Positions 32,120-42,722 of a DNA stretch of 64,000 nt are shown piece after piece. Below the pieces are notes generated by a model, which had not been told where the DNA came from, did no database searches, and was given only the letters and a program-made list of their open reading frames with translations. This stretch comes from Byssothecium circinans. Lineage: Eukaryota > Ascomycota > Dothideomycetes > Pleosporales > Massarinaceae. The stretch lies in contig ML976977.1 in NCBI GenBank assembly GCA_010015675.1, positions 854,507 to 918,506 of the forward strand, given 5' to 3'. A program made the translations under genes and the position numbers. Numbering within the stretch: the stretch's first letter is position 1; every line of letters begins with the position of its first letter.

Positions 32120-33918
32120 ATGACTGTTTCTTCTTCCCTTCCATTGGAAAGGACTGAGGGGGATAATACAATGCCGCGTTCGTCTTCGCCGTCACCACCA
32201 CCACCCTCTCCGTCTCCGTCGCTGTCGCTATCACCATCACAGCAGAGAAATGCCACCGCGGGCATCGCCCCCAACGACTCTATATCGCAATGCGCGGTCC
32301 AACGCGTTCCCTCTATGGAGCGCGTCCCTACGCTTCTCTCCACCTCTGTACCTCACTTAGAGCTCAAGCACGAACACGAGCATAAGCGCAAGCACAGGCA
32401 CACAGACAGAAACGCAGGCACAGACACAGACAACGCGCAACTCGATCCTCTAGCGGACTTTATGGCGGGCTCGAGAGATGGCTCGCGCGTCCTGGTGCGC
32501 AGGTTCGAGAGGGCGAATTTGAGGGCGCTGCTGGCTATGGAGATGGAGATTGCAGTGTTGGAGGGGAGGCTTGAGGACGCGGCTGGCAAGGGTGGGGATG
32601 GGGTGGAGTGGTTGGAGAGGGGGATTGGGGAGAGGGTTAGGGAGTACTGTGAGTGCTTCTTTTTGCTTGTTTTGTTTGAGAGAGTGTTAAGAGTCTGGCT
32701 ACGTTATCGGTTTTTCAGCTCTCTCTCTTCCGTGGGAAAATATGAGATCAGACTGATAAAACGAGAACCAGATAAAAGACTCCTCTTAACAAAAGAAATA
32801 ATGGCACTCCCCCATGCCAGCCAAAAGTCAATCGAGGACTCTCGATGCGCGTTCCCAGACCACATCGGCCAGTCGCCATGGCCAGTACCCAAATACCGCA
32901 ATGCAGAGCACGTCTCCGATCTCTGCACTCTCATCCCCTCAACCGCCCCCGACCCCCTCACAAACCTCTTCGCCAAGTTCTCAAACAGTAAACATACGCC
33001 TCACTTCATGGCCTTCCTGACCGCCATGTGTGCCGTAGTCTTCCTCGTTGGAGCCATGGTCGGTTTGTATTTTGTCGAGAATATGCGGACCAGGCTGGGT
33101 ATGTCGGCCGTGTTTACGGTACTGTTCGCCGGGACGATAGCGGCGTTAACGCATACGAGACGGCATGATGTTTTTGTTGCCACGGCTGCGTGAGTATTTC
33201 CCCACGTTTTTGATAGCACGTGTATGGGGGGGTTTGTGGCTGATGAAGTTGTGATAGGTACGCCGCTGTTCTGGTCGTGTTTATCAGTGGGAATATTGCT
33301 GCGAAACCCGAGGCTACGATTTGCGTGCTGGCAAATGGGAATGGGAACGGTATTGCGAATTCCATTGCGAATTCGAATCCACCGGTCCTAAACACAGCAA
33401 CGGCATTGCCCTCTCAAGCCCCCGCCGCTACCGTCATGGTCACGGCATCCGCCATACAATCCGTAACCTCATACGATATAAGCAGTATGCAGACCGTCAT
33501 CAGCACCATTCTGTCCACCATGACATCTACCGCCGGTACTTCGACACCCACCGCCGTGGCAAAAACGCAGGGACTCAGCACGGTCGCGAAAACGGGGGTC
33601 GGCGTCGGAATTGCAATAGGGTCTATATTTTGTCTCATGTTGCTGGCGGGTATACTTGCTTGGGTGAAGAATTGGCATTGGGGTGGGCATGGAGGGGAGT
33701 TTTTGGGGTTGAGATGGAAGGGGAGGGAGGGGAGGAAGAGGGAGAGGGTGGTTGAGGAGAGAAGGGGCAGGAGGGCTGAGAAGAGGACAGGGAGGTTAAA
33801 GGGGGAAGGGAAGGGTAATGATGGGGATATGGTGAGAAGGGGAAAAGAGACGGCAGTGGTTGGATCGGGTGAGGTGGAGAGGGATATGGATAGAGATAGG
33901 CATGCGGTGTGGGTGTGA
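32120..33918 (+). CDS. DUF6594 membrane protein with Ser/Thr-rich single-TM extension
   Basis: Three exons, 32120-32648, 32772-33189 and 33258-33918 (introns 123 and 68 nt), 535 residues. After a Ser/Pro-rich and His/Lys-rich N-terminus, the DUF6594 core appears: DPLADFMAGSRDGSRVLVRR, FERANLRALLAMEMEIAVLE, then VREYYKRLLLTKEIMALP across the first junction, and paired hydrophobic helices (FLTAMCAVVFLVGAMVGLYF; a second near MSAVFTVLFAGTIAAL; a third after the second junction). The first intron was placed because only the acceptor at 32771 restores this conserved block; simple read-through would insert a non-conserved 41-codon stretch. Exon 3 then adds an Asn/Gly and Ser/Thr-rich segment, another transmembrane helix (GVGVGIAIGSIFCLMLLAGI) and a strongly basic tail. 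Function of DUF6594 is unknown. An alternative start is the ATG at 32171. Confidence 0.8.
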
Positions 33919-34231
33919 AGATGGGGGGTGGCAAGAAAAGTTCATGATATCGCAGACTCTACTTCTACATGTAATTGCGTATCAATGGATACCAGAGGGC
34001 AACCGCAACAACAATAAGACTACCACGCCAAACCCGAAATATCCATGTTTTGATGTCGTAGGAAGGTCCTCTCCCTTCTCTCCCGTACCCAACACGCCAC
34101 ACCCCTGTATGATTATTCCATCGCATGTCTGATAAACCCCAGATTGTGGCTTATACTCGGCGTCCGGAGCTGCCAATGGTCTTACACGCGGACTGGTCTT
34201 GGAGTTGTCGGATATGACAGTTGCGAGACTT
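33919..34231. other. convergent spacer with one dispersed-repeat copy
   Basis: About 310 bp between the DUF6594 gene (plus) and the MARVEL-like gene (minus). It contains copy 1 of the 50-bp dispersed repeat and nothing else recognised. Confidence 0.5.
34081..34133 (+). repeat. dispersed ~50-bp repeat, copy 1
   Basis: Shares acacccctgtatgattattccatcSCATRTCTGAT-type sequence with 37707-37754. The 35-bp core has two mismatches, and a flanking tcccgtaccc block is also shared. Same orientation, 3.6 kb apart. Nature unknown. Confidence 0.85.
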
Positions 34232-35001
34232 CTATATCGCTCTGCTTCCAACTACCTCGCGGCGATTCGATCTGGACCGCATTCTTTGTCCTCCTGTATT
34301 CGCGGAACTCGCGGATGCAGACTGCAGCCGTATAGAGCTCTGTGAGGCTGTTTCTAAATCAGCGACTGTGGATGCATATATAATCGGCCGAGAAGAGGGA
34401 AAAAGAAGGGAAACGTAGAGTTCGGTGTGGAAATTGTGGGGGTTAAGGTCGTCGCAGAAGGAAAGGCGACAGCAGACGTACACGATTACCACGGCAACAA
34501 CTACTACAACCCAAGACAATACGCACAAAGCACCCGTGCATATCCTAAGATTTGCCCGCATAGCTAAGAATGCCACGGTTCCCCAGAATACGACTTCCAG
34601 GCAGCTAAGAATGACGTTGGCTTTGTAGCTTTTCCATTTCTTGAACCTCGGATTATGTTCTGTGACGATCATATATATGATAATAATAAGAGATTTCGCA
34701 CCCTATAATATTCAAGAATTAGCTGATGATATAGAAGCGGCTTGCGAGATTTGGATCGGGTGGTACGTCGATGAATTCGCGGGAATTGCGGATGGGTAAA
34801 AGAGTTTGGAGTTTGGAGATGTGGGAGTCGTACCATCCCTAAAGCAACAGTATTCGCTCTTGTTCTCGGTTGATTCTTCATGAATAGACGTGGTACTGAG
34901 CATCCCATTGCGACTGCGACGAGAAAAATTTGGGCAACGTGGACGGGCAATTTATGGCGTGGGTGGAAGAAGGGTTTTTCGAGGATGGTGAAGATGCCCA
35001 T
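34232..35001 (-). CDS. MARVEL-like four-TM fungal membrane protein
   Basis: Two exons, 35001-34834 and 34702-34232, with a 131-nt intron (donor GTACGA, acceptor ATTATAG), phase 0, 212 residues. The start MGIFTILEKPFFHPRHKLPV precedes four hydrophobic helices: AQIFLVAVAMGCSVPRLF; one spanning the junction (VALGMGAKSLIIIIYMIV); NVILSCLEVVFWGTVAFLAM; and ALCVLSWVVVVVAVVIVYV. The SVPRLF..PRTRANTVALGM stretch is one I associate with fungal MARVEL-type membrane proteins of unknown role, likely plasma-membrane or vesicular. Joining the exons restores a complete second helix, which supports the intron. The last 90 residues are hydrophilic and poorly defined, so the 3' end could include an unseen intron. 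Confidence 0.75.
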
Positions 35002-36965
35002 TGTGATTCGGAATCAGGAAGATTGATCGGTCGCAAGTGACTGCTCTGCCGGATGTGGAAGAATTCGGGATAGATTGTACCGGATTGAAAGGAAGCTGTT
35101 GACGGGCGAAGGCTGGTAGAGAGATAAAATAGTGATGGAAGCATCTTGGTAGGATAAGTGGGCGATGTATATACTGCGCTCGGTGCAATTCACAGTGTTG
35201 CAGATCCCCTTTCCTTCTCACAAAACAACGACTTTCTCAGCTCCGCCTCCTCGACCGCGTCTTACTGTTTACAATTCGGATACGTACCGCCCAAATACGA
35301 GAAGCGAATACGCGGGTGATCTGCGTCAGTCATTGGTCAAAATACCCCGCATATTCTAGAATCCAACCTGAGCCTCATCGCAAGCTCTCCCTCAAACCCT
35401 TGGCCCCATGCGTTGGTTTTGAAACAAGCTTATCTTTTAAGATAAGGTTTTTGTAGCGAATCATTGGTGCCCGAAATAGCTATGAGCGGGGATTTTCCAA
35501 ACAATTATTTGGTTAGCCTTGCGAGGATATGATGTGAAATCTGGTGTGTGGTTGAAGCTGTGGTATCTGATACTATCTATTACGCGTTCCGGAAATGGGC
35601 CTTTGTTTCATTCGATACTATCATCTAAATGATCTGGGCCTGGCTATATGGGTACAGACAAGCTAAACGTTGCTGGGTCGTCTGAGCTTTATGAAGCGAA
35701 ACTTGTGTCTCACAGGGAACGCGCTCTATGCGAACTTTCAAAGTTAGCCAACCCGCCAGCAATTCTCCCGGTGTACAGTCGTTCGCGTCATCCGCTATTA
35801 GGCATTACCTACAACGACGTTAGGTATTTCCTTTTGAACGTTCTGTCTATCGACCGGCCTATAGATTGTGTTGCCACTCAAGTACTTAGCGCAATGAGGA
35901 GCAGAATAAGACAGTACTATTCATGGGCAACGATGGGGTCATGGATTGAATACATGGACTCTATGGATGATTTCATTGAGTTGCCGAGTGTTTCAGTTGA
36001 GATGAGCGCTGCTTACAGCCGTAGGTCACTTAAATCATCCCAGATATAGTCAAACGGCTCTTGAAAACAGGCTGCTCATCGCCCAGCGTAGCAGCAACAG
36101 TATTAAATGGAGTTAAAGAAGTTCGTTTAATGTTACGATAGTATTGGGCTTTCTCAGCTCATCATTATCATCGGATAGATCAACAGTAGTATTTCCAATA
36201 TCTACGCGCTGTGCGGATTGAGGAGGCGAGGCAGTACGCATCCTTTAAGTCCATTTTGAAGGGCATGGAATAGGATACGTGACGACGGATTCTTTGGGGA
36301 CATAATAATGATATCCCGTGAAGGTATAAAATTTGATGGATGAGCATAGTGAACGATCGGTATGGACTGAAGTTGCAACTGTTATCACAAAATCACCTGC
36401 ACTGAGTACCGGCCGAATCTCCACCATACGAAGGTGCGAATTGATTCATCTAATGGCTTCCATGGCGAATTCCATAGAATGACGGAGATGGAGTTCAACC
36501 ATGAAGGGTAGAGATAGTTCTCCCCATGCACCTCAATAGACCGAGATAGCGTCCCTAGCAGTATATCGTGAGGAGGCTAACTATCAGGTCTGGTATCGCA
36601 TGACTTCTAGCTTACAACTTAATAATGGACCTCAACACAGTAACATAGTGTGTTGGACAATATTGATCACCTCTGAGTTGCACGGCCGTTGCATGTGCCG
36701 TTGAGCTGAGGGTTGTCCTAATATCCTCGAGATGCAAGTACGCATTACCACCAACAATGACATTACCTGCCAGGAGCAAATACCAGGGGTAGTCGCTTCT
36801 TTTATAGTTCTAAGAGCAAGAGAGAGCACGATGCTGCATTTGCTGCGAAGGAATTGGCTACGGTGAAACCTAAAATGGCGTCACTTATTCACCCACTTTA
36901 TTCTTGCTATGGCCGGCAATGACACAATAAGCGCCCTCGCCGAGAGAGGGAAAATAAGCTTTGAA
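35002..36965. other. gene-poor spacer with one orphan frame
   Basis: 2 kb between the MARVEL-like gene and the second small secreted protein gene (both minus). It contains the uncertain plus-strand frame at 35648-36049 and otherwise AT-richer DNA without recognisable coding potential. Confidence 0.45.
35648..36049 (+). CDS. orphan hypothetical protein, uncertain
   Basis: Single open frame of 133 codons with a balanced, protein-like composition (no low complexity; segments such as YNDVRYFLLNVLSIDRPIDC and WIEYMDSMDDFIELP). It has no signal peptide, membrane helix or family I recognise, and no splice model extends it. It may be a lineage-specific gene, a decayed gene fragment or chance. Confidence 0.25.
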   Translation: MGTDKLNVAGSSELYEAKLVSHRERALCELSKLANPPAILPVYSRSRHPLLGITYNDVRYFLLNVLSIDRPIDCVATQVLSAMRSRIRQYYSWATMGSWIEYMDSMDDFIELPSVSVEMSAAYSRRSLKSSQI

Positions 36966-37304
36966 CTATACGTCCCCGTTTATGCCGTCGATACATGAGA
37001 AAAGAGACTGCTGCTCATGCGCGTCGTCAGTAGGCTGGCCCGACTGACTGAGCGCCTTGTCGATCTGCTTCTTGTAATTTTTGCCTATAGATTGACACGG
37101 AGGTTAGCTCTTGTAGAAGAACTGTAGCAATATCAGAAGGGGAGTAGTACTAATGCTCATAAGGTCCGAGCCGCAGTAGAGATAGCGGGTATCGCAGTTA
37201 CGAAGTTCAGGGTCGCCGCTTGGAACGGGTGCCGGAGCAGAGACTGCAGCAGCGCGTACTGTTGCAATCAAAGGAGCGGCGAGGGCAAGGATATTAAAGT
37301 GCAT
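36966..37304 (-). CDS. second small secreted protein (candidate effector)
   Basis: Two exons, 37304-37151 and 37084-36966, with a 66-nt intron (donor GTACTA, acceptor CTATAG), phase exact, 90 residues. The N-terminus MHFNILALAAPLIATVRAAA is a clear signal peptide, followed by an Ala/Pro spacer, NCDTRYLYCGSDLMS, and after the junction KNYKKQIDKAL...QQSLFSCIDG. There are three cysteines in all. It has no domain I know; size and signal fit fungal small secreted proteins. Read-through of the intron would stop after 66 codons with a hydrophobic end, so splicing is preferred because exon 2 is hydrophilic, in phase and ends in a further cysteine region. A TATA element lies about 75 bp upstream of the start. 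Confidence 0.65.
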
Positions 37305-37378
37305 GGTGATTCTTGAATTGAGTGCTATCGGTAATTTCGTAGTGGTTTGATGTGTATCGACGCGTAAGATGTCGCTCT

Positions 37379-37385
37379 CTTTATA
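37379..37385 (-). promoter_or_regulatory. TATA box of the second small secreted protein gene
   Basis: TATAAAG on the minus strand, 75 bp upstream of the start at 37304. Supported only by motif and spacing. Confidence 0.4.
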
Positions 37386-37706
37386 CGACGTACGGCAAAT
37401 GAGCGCCTACACCGCCGGTCGAATGAAGACCAAGAGCTGAAAATCGTCTTCATAATATATGCCGCCCACTAGATGTTATTCGAACCTGCTATAGACCTCG
37501 TAAGAATGACAAGTCGTCTTAGTTCAGGTCGCTTCGAAGCATAGCAGCTGCTTACTTGGAGCTTGCCTACAGCTGCGAAGTAGGCTCGGCTTGGCATTCA
37601 GCATGAGGTCAATTATTACGAGGCAATATTTTGTTCCAGAGTATCTTAAAGATCGATAACTCCAGCTCTTATCCATTGTGATGGTATAGCAGAAACGCCG
37701 ATCCAT

Positions 37707-37754
37707 TCCCGTACCCCGCACACCCCTGTATGATTATTCCATCCCATATCTGAT
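37707..37754 (+). repeat. dispersed ~50-bp repeat, copy 2
   Basis: Partner of 34081-34133, same orientation, with a 4-5 bp deletion in the left part and two substitutions in the right core. Confidence 0.85.
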
Positions 37755-37946
37755 TGGTCGATACTTCAATGTCGTCATGCAACCCCGGGCTACGCAACGC
37801 GACGCTTCACACCAGCAACACGCTGCACTTAATTACCAACCAAGCACCCCATCGATTACCTTTCCACTCCTCTTCCCAACGTTCCAAGGTTTTAGGACAT
37901 ATTTCCCTGGTTGACTACCGAGTTTCCAGCCTGTTCAGCGCGCAAA

Positions 37947-38923
37947 ATGGCTTCCGCGACAGGCATTCCCGAGAATATAAATGGGCTGGCGGGAGGTGAA
38001 CAGGAACCTCTGCTTGGACGCAGAGGTGACGCGAGTCAAATGGAGGGACAGCCTATCTGGGTGAATTTGTGGCTGGGTGAGGGATACTGGAGGAGCGGGG
38101 AGTGAATTTGCTGACAGTGGATAACAGGCACCGCACCCCTCGCACAAGCGGGCATTTGGATCGTAAGATTTAATCAAGAATGATAGTATAAGATCAAGCC
38201 TGACGGAAACAGCTCGCAGCCATTATCTGGGGAGCAATCTTCAGCCATAACCTGATCTTCTTCTCCGCGCATCCAGTAAGCTTCCCCACCCTCTCAAAGC
38301 AAGCACCGAATCTCCACTAACGATACCGTCTCCTAGCTCCTAAACTCAGTACGGATCCCCCCTACCCTCCTTCTCCCCTCCGTTATACTCACACACCCCA
38401 GGCCGGCCTCTTACTCGTCACGCAAGCAGCCCTCATCCTCCAACCCACGCACACCCCCTCGCAAAAACGCACCGGCACAACCATCCACTTCCTCTCCAAC
38501 CTCATGGGCGTCTCCTCCCTAACCGCGGGCCTCACAATCATCGAGATCAACAAAGCCGGCCCCGGCCACGAGCACTTCGCCTCCCCACACGCCATCCTCG
38601 GGCTCCTCTTCTACATCCTGATCGTCCTCCAAGCGCTCGTCGGGTTCACACAGTACTACACGCCGAGTCTGTACGGCGGCGTGGACAACGCGAAGAGCGT
38701 GTGGAAGTACCACCGCGCTAGCGGGTACCTTGTGCTGCTGGTGGGACTGGCGACGGTGTGTGCGAGCTCGTGGACTACGTTTGGGGATAAGGTGTTGGGG
38801 ATTCAGCATTGGGCTGTTATTGTTGCTAGTGTGCTTGTTCTTGCGGGTGTGCTGCCGAGGATTAAGTTGGAGAAGTTTGGGTTGAGGAGGCCGAGTGAGT
38901 ATAGGGAGAGGTTGGCTGAGTGA
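37947..38923 (+). CDS. cytochrome b561-type transmembrane electron transporter
   Basis: Five exons: 37947-38076, 38128-38162, 38213-38275, 38337-38348 and 38402-38923, all in phase, 253 residues. After a hydrophilic N-terminus come about six helices with the b561 histidine set: His67 and His75 (FSHNLIFFSAHP), His109, His143 and His184 (KYHRASGY). This family binds two haems b and moves electrons across endomembranes or plasma membrane, usually from ascorbate-like donors to ferric iron or monodehydroascorbate; the fungal substrates are poorly known. Exon 4 is a 12-nt microexon coding LLNS. It completes the HPLLNSAGLLLVTQA segment expected in the family, and skipping it would keep the frame but delete part of a helix. 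Confidence 0.9.
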
Positions 38924-39179
38924 GGAGGGGGGTGAGATGGTGGTAGAGTTGAGGGAGGGTGAAGGAGGGTACAAAATGGTGGTATGATGGCGTTGGGTTT
39001 GGCGTTTCAGGTGTTTGTAGTTCCATCTCGTCTTGCGTATGTCGCGTCAGTTTAGTCTGCTATCCATATTGCTCGTTGCGATATCGGTTGTTCCACATTT
39101 ATGCACACAGTATATGAAAGTACATCCCACAAGAGCGTGCGTGCACGCATCCGAATTACAATTTATTGGGCACATAGCT

Positions 39180-39200
39180 CCCCCCCCCCCCCCCCCCCCC
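39180..39200 (+). repeat. poly-C tract (21)
   Basis: Uninterrupted run of 21 C about 260 bp after the cytochrome b561 stop. Exact length is uncertain in any assembly. Confidence 0.9.
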
Positions 39201-39450
39201 GTTAGACAGGGCAGGGGAATGAAAAGAATGAGGGAGATTCGGCGTGTAGTTCTGATAGGCCATACTATATAGCGATCCTCCAGTCTCAAATCCTATAACA
39301 CGGATAATGCCAAAAATGCTAGGCAAGAGATGCGGGATCCCATGGACGTTTGTGAGAACTGGCGCTGGTGGTGATCGACATCGTCGAAAGGAGGATGGAA
39401 ATTGAGGATTGCGGACTTGAACACGGACGTCGCATGCTCGGAACGCCTGA

Positions 39451-39616
39451 ACACGTAGTTCGATGAGCGGGCCAGTTTTGGTCGCCCTTGAACTTCTGGA
39501 TCTCTTCATGTTTGTTGTGAGTGAGTGTTTTTAGAAGTGATGAATACGGCCTTGCGCGAACGCGGGCACATTGAGCCGCTCGAATTGGACTTTGGTGAAG
39601 AGAGAGGTAGGAGCGT
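39451..39616 (-). repeat. diverged tandem duplication, copy A
   Basis: Aligns collinearly with 39702-39869 by eye: both share tagttcgatgagc, then ggatctct..atgt, then a block ending gatgaagasagagg. Period about 251 bp, roughly two-thirds identity. On the minus strand one frame reads NWPAHRTTC, faintly like the end of a MYND finger; this is not enough to name a family. Confidence 0.6.
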
Positions 39617-39701
39617 GTGTGAGGCGAGGAGAAGAGTAAGAAATCGGTCTTTTATAACGAAACTCGAAGAGATATAGACGGTACACTATCAGAATGGAGA
39701 C

Positions 39702-39869
39702 GCACATAGTTCGATGAGCCGTCCGGTTTATTTTGAATAAACATCGCGTTTCCGGATCTCTCATATGTCTTTGCAGATGTCTTTAATGGCAACAATCAAG
39801 ACGCCTTCGGCAGCGCAAACACATGGGACGCTTCCGAGTTTGATTTTGATGAAGACAGAGGCGAAAACG
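39702..39869 (-). repeat. diverged tandem duplication, copy B
   Basis: Partner of copy A. Small insertions and deletions put the two copies in different frames, so any coding ancestry is lost. Confidence 0.6.
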
Positions 39870-40795
39870 TGGATTATTATTGGAGAATATCTGACGCGCG
39901 GTCGTACGACGTTCGATAGTGGGGTTTTCGAACGCTAGAGGCTCCACACTCTAGACATCATACTGCCTTACGATATAGTTTTGGAAAGGCTGGATATGCG
40001 TTTACTGAAAATGATGTTGATATCATAAAGTCGTAGGTGGGAAACGGGAACACGAGGTTTGGGGAGGAGCAGCAAGTCTCGGACACGTGTGAACGAGTGG
40101 CGTGTGCTTTTCGTCACTCAGTTCCCTTCTGAGCATCTCAAGATGGCCACGAAGTTTACTCTTTCTGTTTATTGTCGATCTCTGGGGGAGCGGTTTTGGG
40201 GCTTTTAGAGAGACTTCCATGGGCAGACGATCCCATATAACGAGGTCGAGAGTTTCTTCTCGTCACGAACCCAAGCCATACGACTGTTTCTCAAAACATT
40301 TCGGCAGACATTGCGTGTGGCTGATAGATTTAAGAATCCTCAGAGTGCTTGGCAAGAATAACATGGGAGAAATCTTTCGTCGGTTTTGGTAGCCGGATCA
40401 GAGCCTTGAGGATGCATCGGGAGGAGAAGAAGGCCTCGAAGCAAAGGGGACGTTTTAATGTGCGGCGGCACATGCCGACACGTTTTGGTACTTTTGGAAA
40501 GGCAGGAAAGGCAGGACATTGATAGCATATCTCCATGCTTTCGGATTTTGTAATAAAAAGACTAGGGAAAGCTCATATGGCTCCTGAATTTTAATCTCGT
40601 GTTGGTGGGTCCTATGCTTTCTGGTCATAGTCAGACAGGGCAACACGGGTGCACAAATGAAGATTGTGACTAGTATTATGTCAAGTGATCCGTAGTTGCG
40701 ACACTACATGACGTCCTACGAGAACCTTTTTGTACATATGTTGCTCTGTCCCTGTTTTTCACCTAATCCACTTTTTCGTGAATATAACTACATAA

Positions 40796-42722
40796 ATGGT
40801 GTTTTCTCTTTATGAATGTAAATTGCCCTCGGGCATGTTCTTGCCCAAGGATGGGCACACCTTGATAGATGTGGGTGACGAAACATAGGCGCAGATTCTC
40901 ACTGACCTCCAATAGATCGATGAGACACAAGCTGTCGTTTCCCAGGAAAATGCCGATGAAGATACCATAGCAGCATGGATAGAAAAGCCAGTGAGGCACG
41001 CCGTTCCCCTACTGCTGTAATAACATCTGATTCGCGAAGTCTTCGAAGAGCCTCCAACTCCAAGTGATGTAAGTCAACGACAGATTCGCATGCGCAGTAA
41101 CTAACATGCACGCAAGTATATGCGCGGAGAGATTCGACCAAGGCCTGGAACATGTTCCATTCCCGCTATCAGGCTCCACATGGGACACTTTATCGTCCGC
41201 CTTCAATATTCCGCCAGGTTTTCTCGACCTGATCTCCTCGCAAGCGTCAATGCCCACGGAATACTCGCTCTCGGATAATTCCCCAGGTAATCACACTGGC
41301 CACCTGTCATGTGCTACTAACTCACGTCTCACCAAGGCTTTCTCACGGCACTAGGCTCAAAGGGTATCACCATTACGCACAACATGCGCACAAAGCAAAC
41401 AAGATGCTTCGTGATCGGTTTTTGCCTCCATGAACGTCTCCGCTTCCGCACTGAACTCTGCAAGCTCGCCAAATATGTTTCAGACCCCATCCTCCCGTTG
41501 CTATTGTGGCTCGAGATTTGCACTGAAATCCGGCTGCGCAGATGCATGTACAGGAAATTGAAGCTTGAACACATCCAGGTTGACACTGGGATGCATTTCA
41601 CGGTTCCAGAGGCAAGACTGCACGATGTATCTCGTAATATGGACAAGCTGGTTCACAAACTCACGGTGGTGTGGCATGACCTCGCCTGGGACGAGTATGC
41701 TCTAAAAACACTAATAGAAGCGCATGGAAGGGCCAGCGGAGCGTTTTCGAGCCACTTCGAGAAACCCAATGCTTTGGGGATCCTTGCCCAGAGGACTATG
41801 GTGGGTATGAGAATGATCAATGTGCGGGATCTCCTCTCGAGCCTGCAGAGGAGGACGGCGACGTCGGTGCAGCACTCGCATATCCAGCTACAGACCGTGA
41901 GACACACTCCCCGAAACTCCGTCGATCTTTTCAAGCACTGAATGTGTTGTAGATATACAACTTCGTCAACCAGCGAGACAGTCAGGTTAACATCGCCCAC
42001 GCCGCCGCATCCCGTCAACTGGCTGAGCTGAGCCTTCATGACAGTTCGGTCATGCGCTCCATCGCCCTCGATTCGAACAAGGTAGCTCTTCTCACTCGCC
42101 GAGATAGTACGGATATGCGGATTATAGCTGCGGTTACGCTGGGCTTCTTGCCTCCTACTTTCGTCGCTGTAAGCTTCCCTCCGATCTGTTGCTCATGGAG
42201 TGGGTCGAGATCATGAAGAAATTGTCCTCTAGAGAATGTACTAAAGATTGGATCTTCCTCGGGAAACCTTGTAAAGTAATCTCAACCAGGTCTTCGTCCC
42301 AAGGTTCGGAAGCTGTCGTTGCGGTACCAAGTCATTCATTCATTTTACTAACTCGCTCCCTTCAGACGCTATTCAGCACCTCCTTCTTCAACTTCCAGCC
42401 ACCCGAGAGTTCCGACCGCGTCGTCTCGCAATGGATATGGCTCTATGCTAGCTTAGCCGTTGCGCTCACTGCTCTCGTCATGGCTGCGTGGTACATATTT
42501 TCAAGACGATCGAGACGGAAGACGACGAGAGAACTCACGGTCTTTACGCCTGGTAATGGTGGTGCGCTGCCTTTACCGCATACTACTGTGCTTGAGGGGA
42601 CGAATATTTCGATGCCGACGACCCGTGTAGTTGATAACGGGCGGGTTGTTGGGAACGAGAAGGTTGGTTCGCGGGACCTGGACGGTGAGCGGTGCGCGAC
42701 GTGTGCGTGGTCGTTGACGTGA
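40796..42722 (+). CDS. CorA-like fungal membrane protein
   Basis: Seven exons: 40796-40870, 40916-40990, 41040-41068, 41117-41286, 41337-41896, 41953-42168 and 42366-42722. All phases agree, 493 residues. Most introns are 45-56 nt with good branch points; the last is 197 nt. The large N-terminal soluble part (VPFPLSGSTWDTLSSAFNIP, PPGFLDLISSQ) and the membrane-proximal helix IYNFVNQRDSQVNIAHAAAS lead to two C-terminal transmembrane helices, MRIIAAVTLGFLPPTFVATLF and a helix around WLYASLAVALTALVMAAWYI. This is the layout of fungal CorA-like proteins related to Mg2+ channels but lacking the GMN selectivity motif; that motif is absent here too. Ion transport is therefore not established. The first three exons are the least certain. 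The gene ends 130 bp from the convergent ABC transporter. Confidence 0.8.

Larger units (their letters stand above)
37305..37946. other. divergent promoter region with dispersed-repeat copy 2
   Basis: 642 bp between the divergent small secreted protein gene (minus) and cytochrome b561 gene (plus). Contains the TATA box at 37379 and the second dispersed-repeat copy. No coding frame of note. Confidence 0.5.
38924..40795. other. gene-poor spacer with poly-C and diverged duplication
   Basis: 1.9 kb between two plus-strand genes, with a C21 tract and two diverged copies of a ~165-bp segment. Open frames are short and broken on both strands, so it may contain decayed coding or repeat sequence. Confidence 0.45.
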
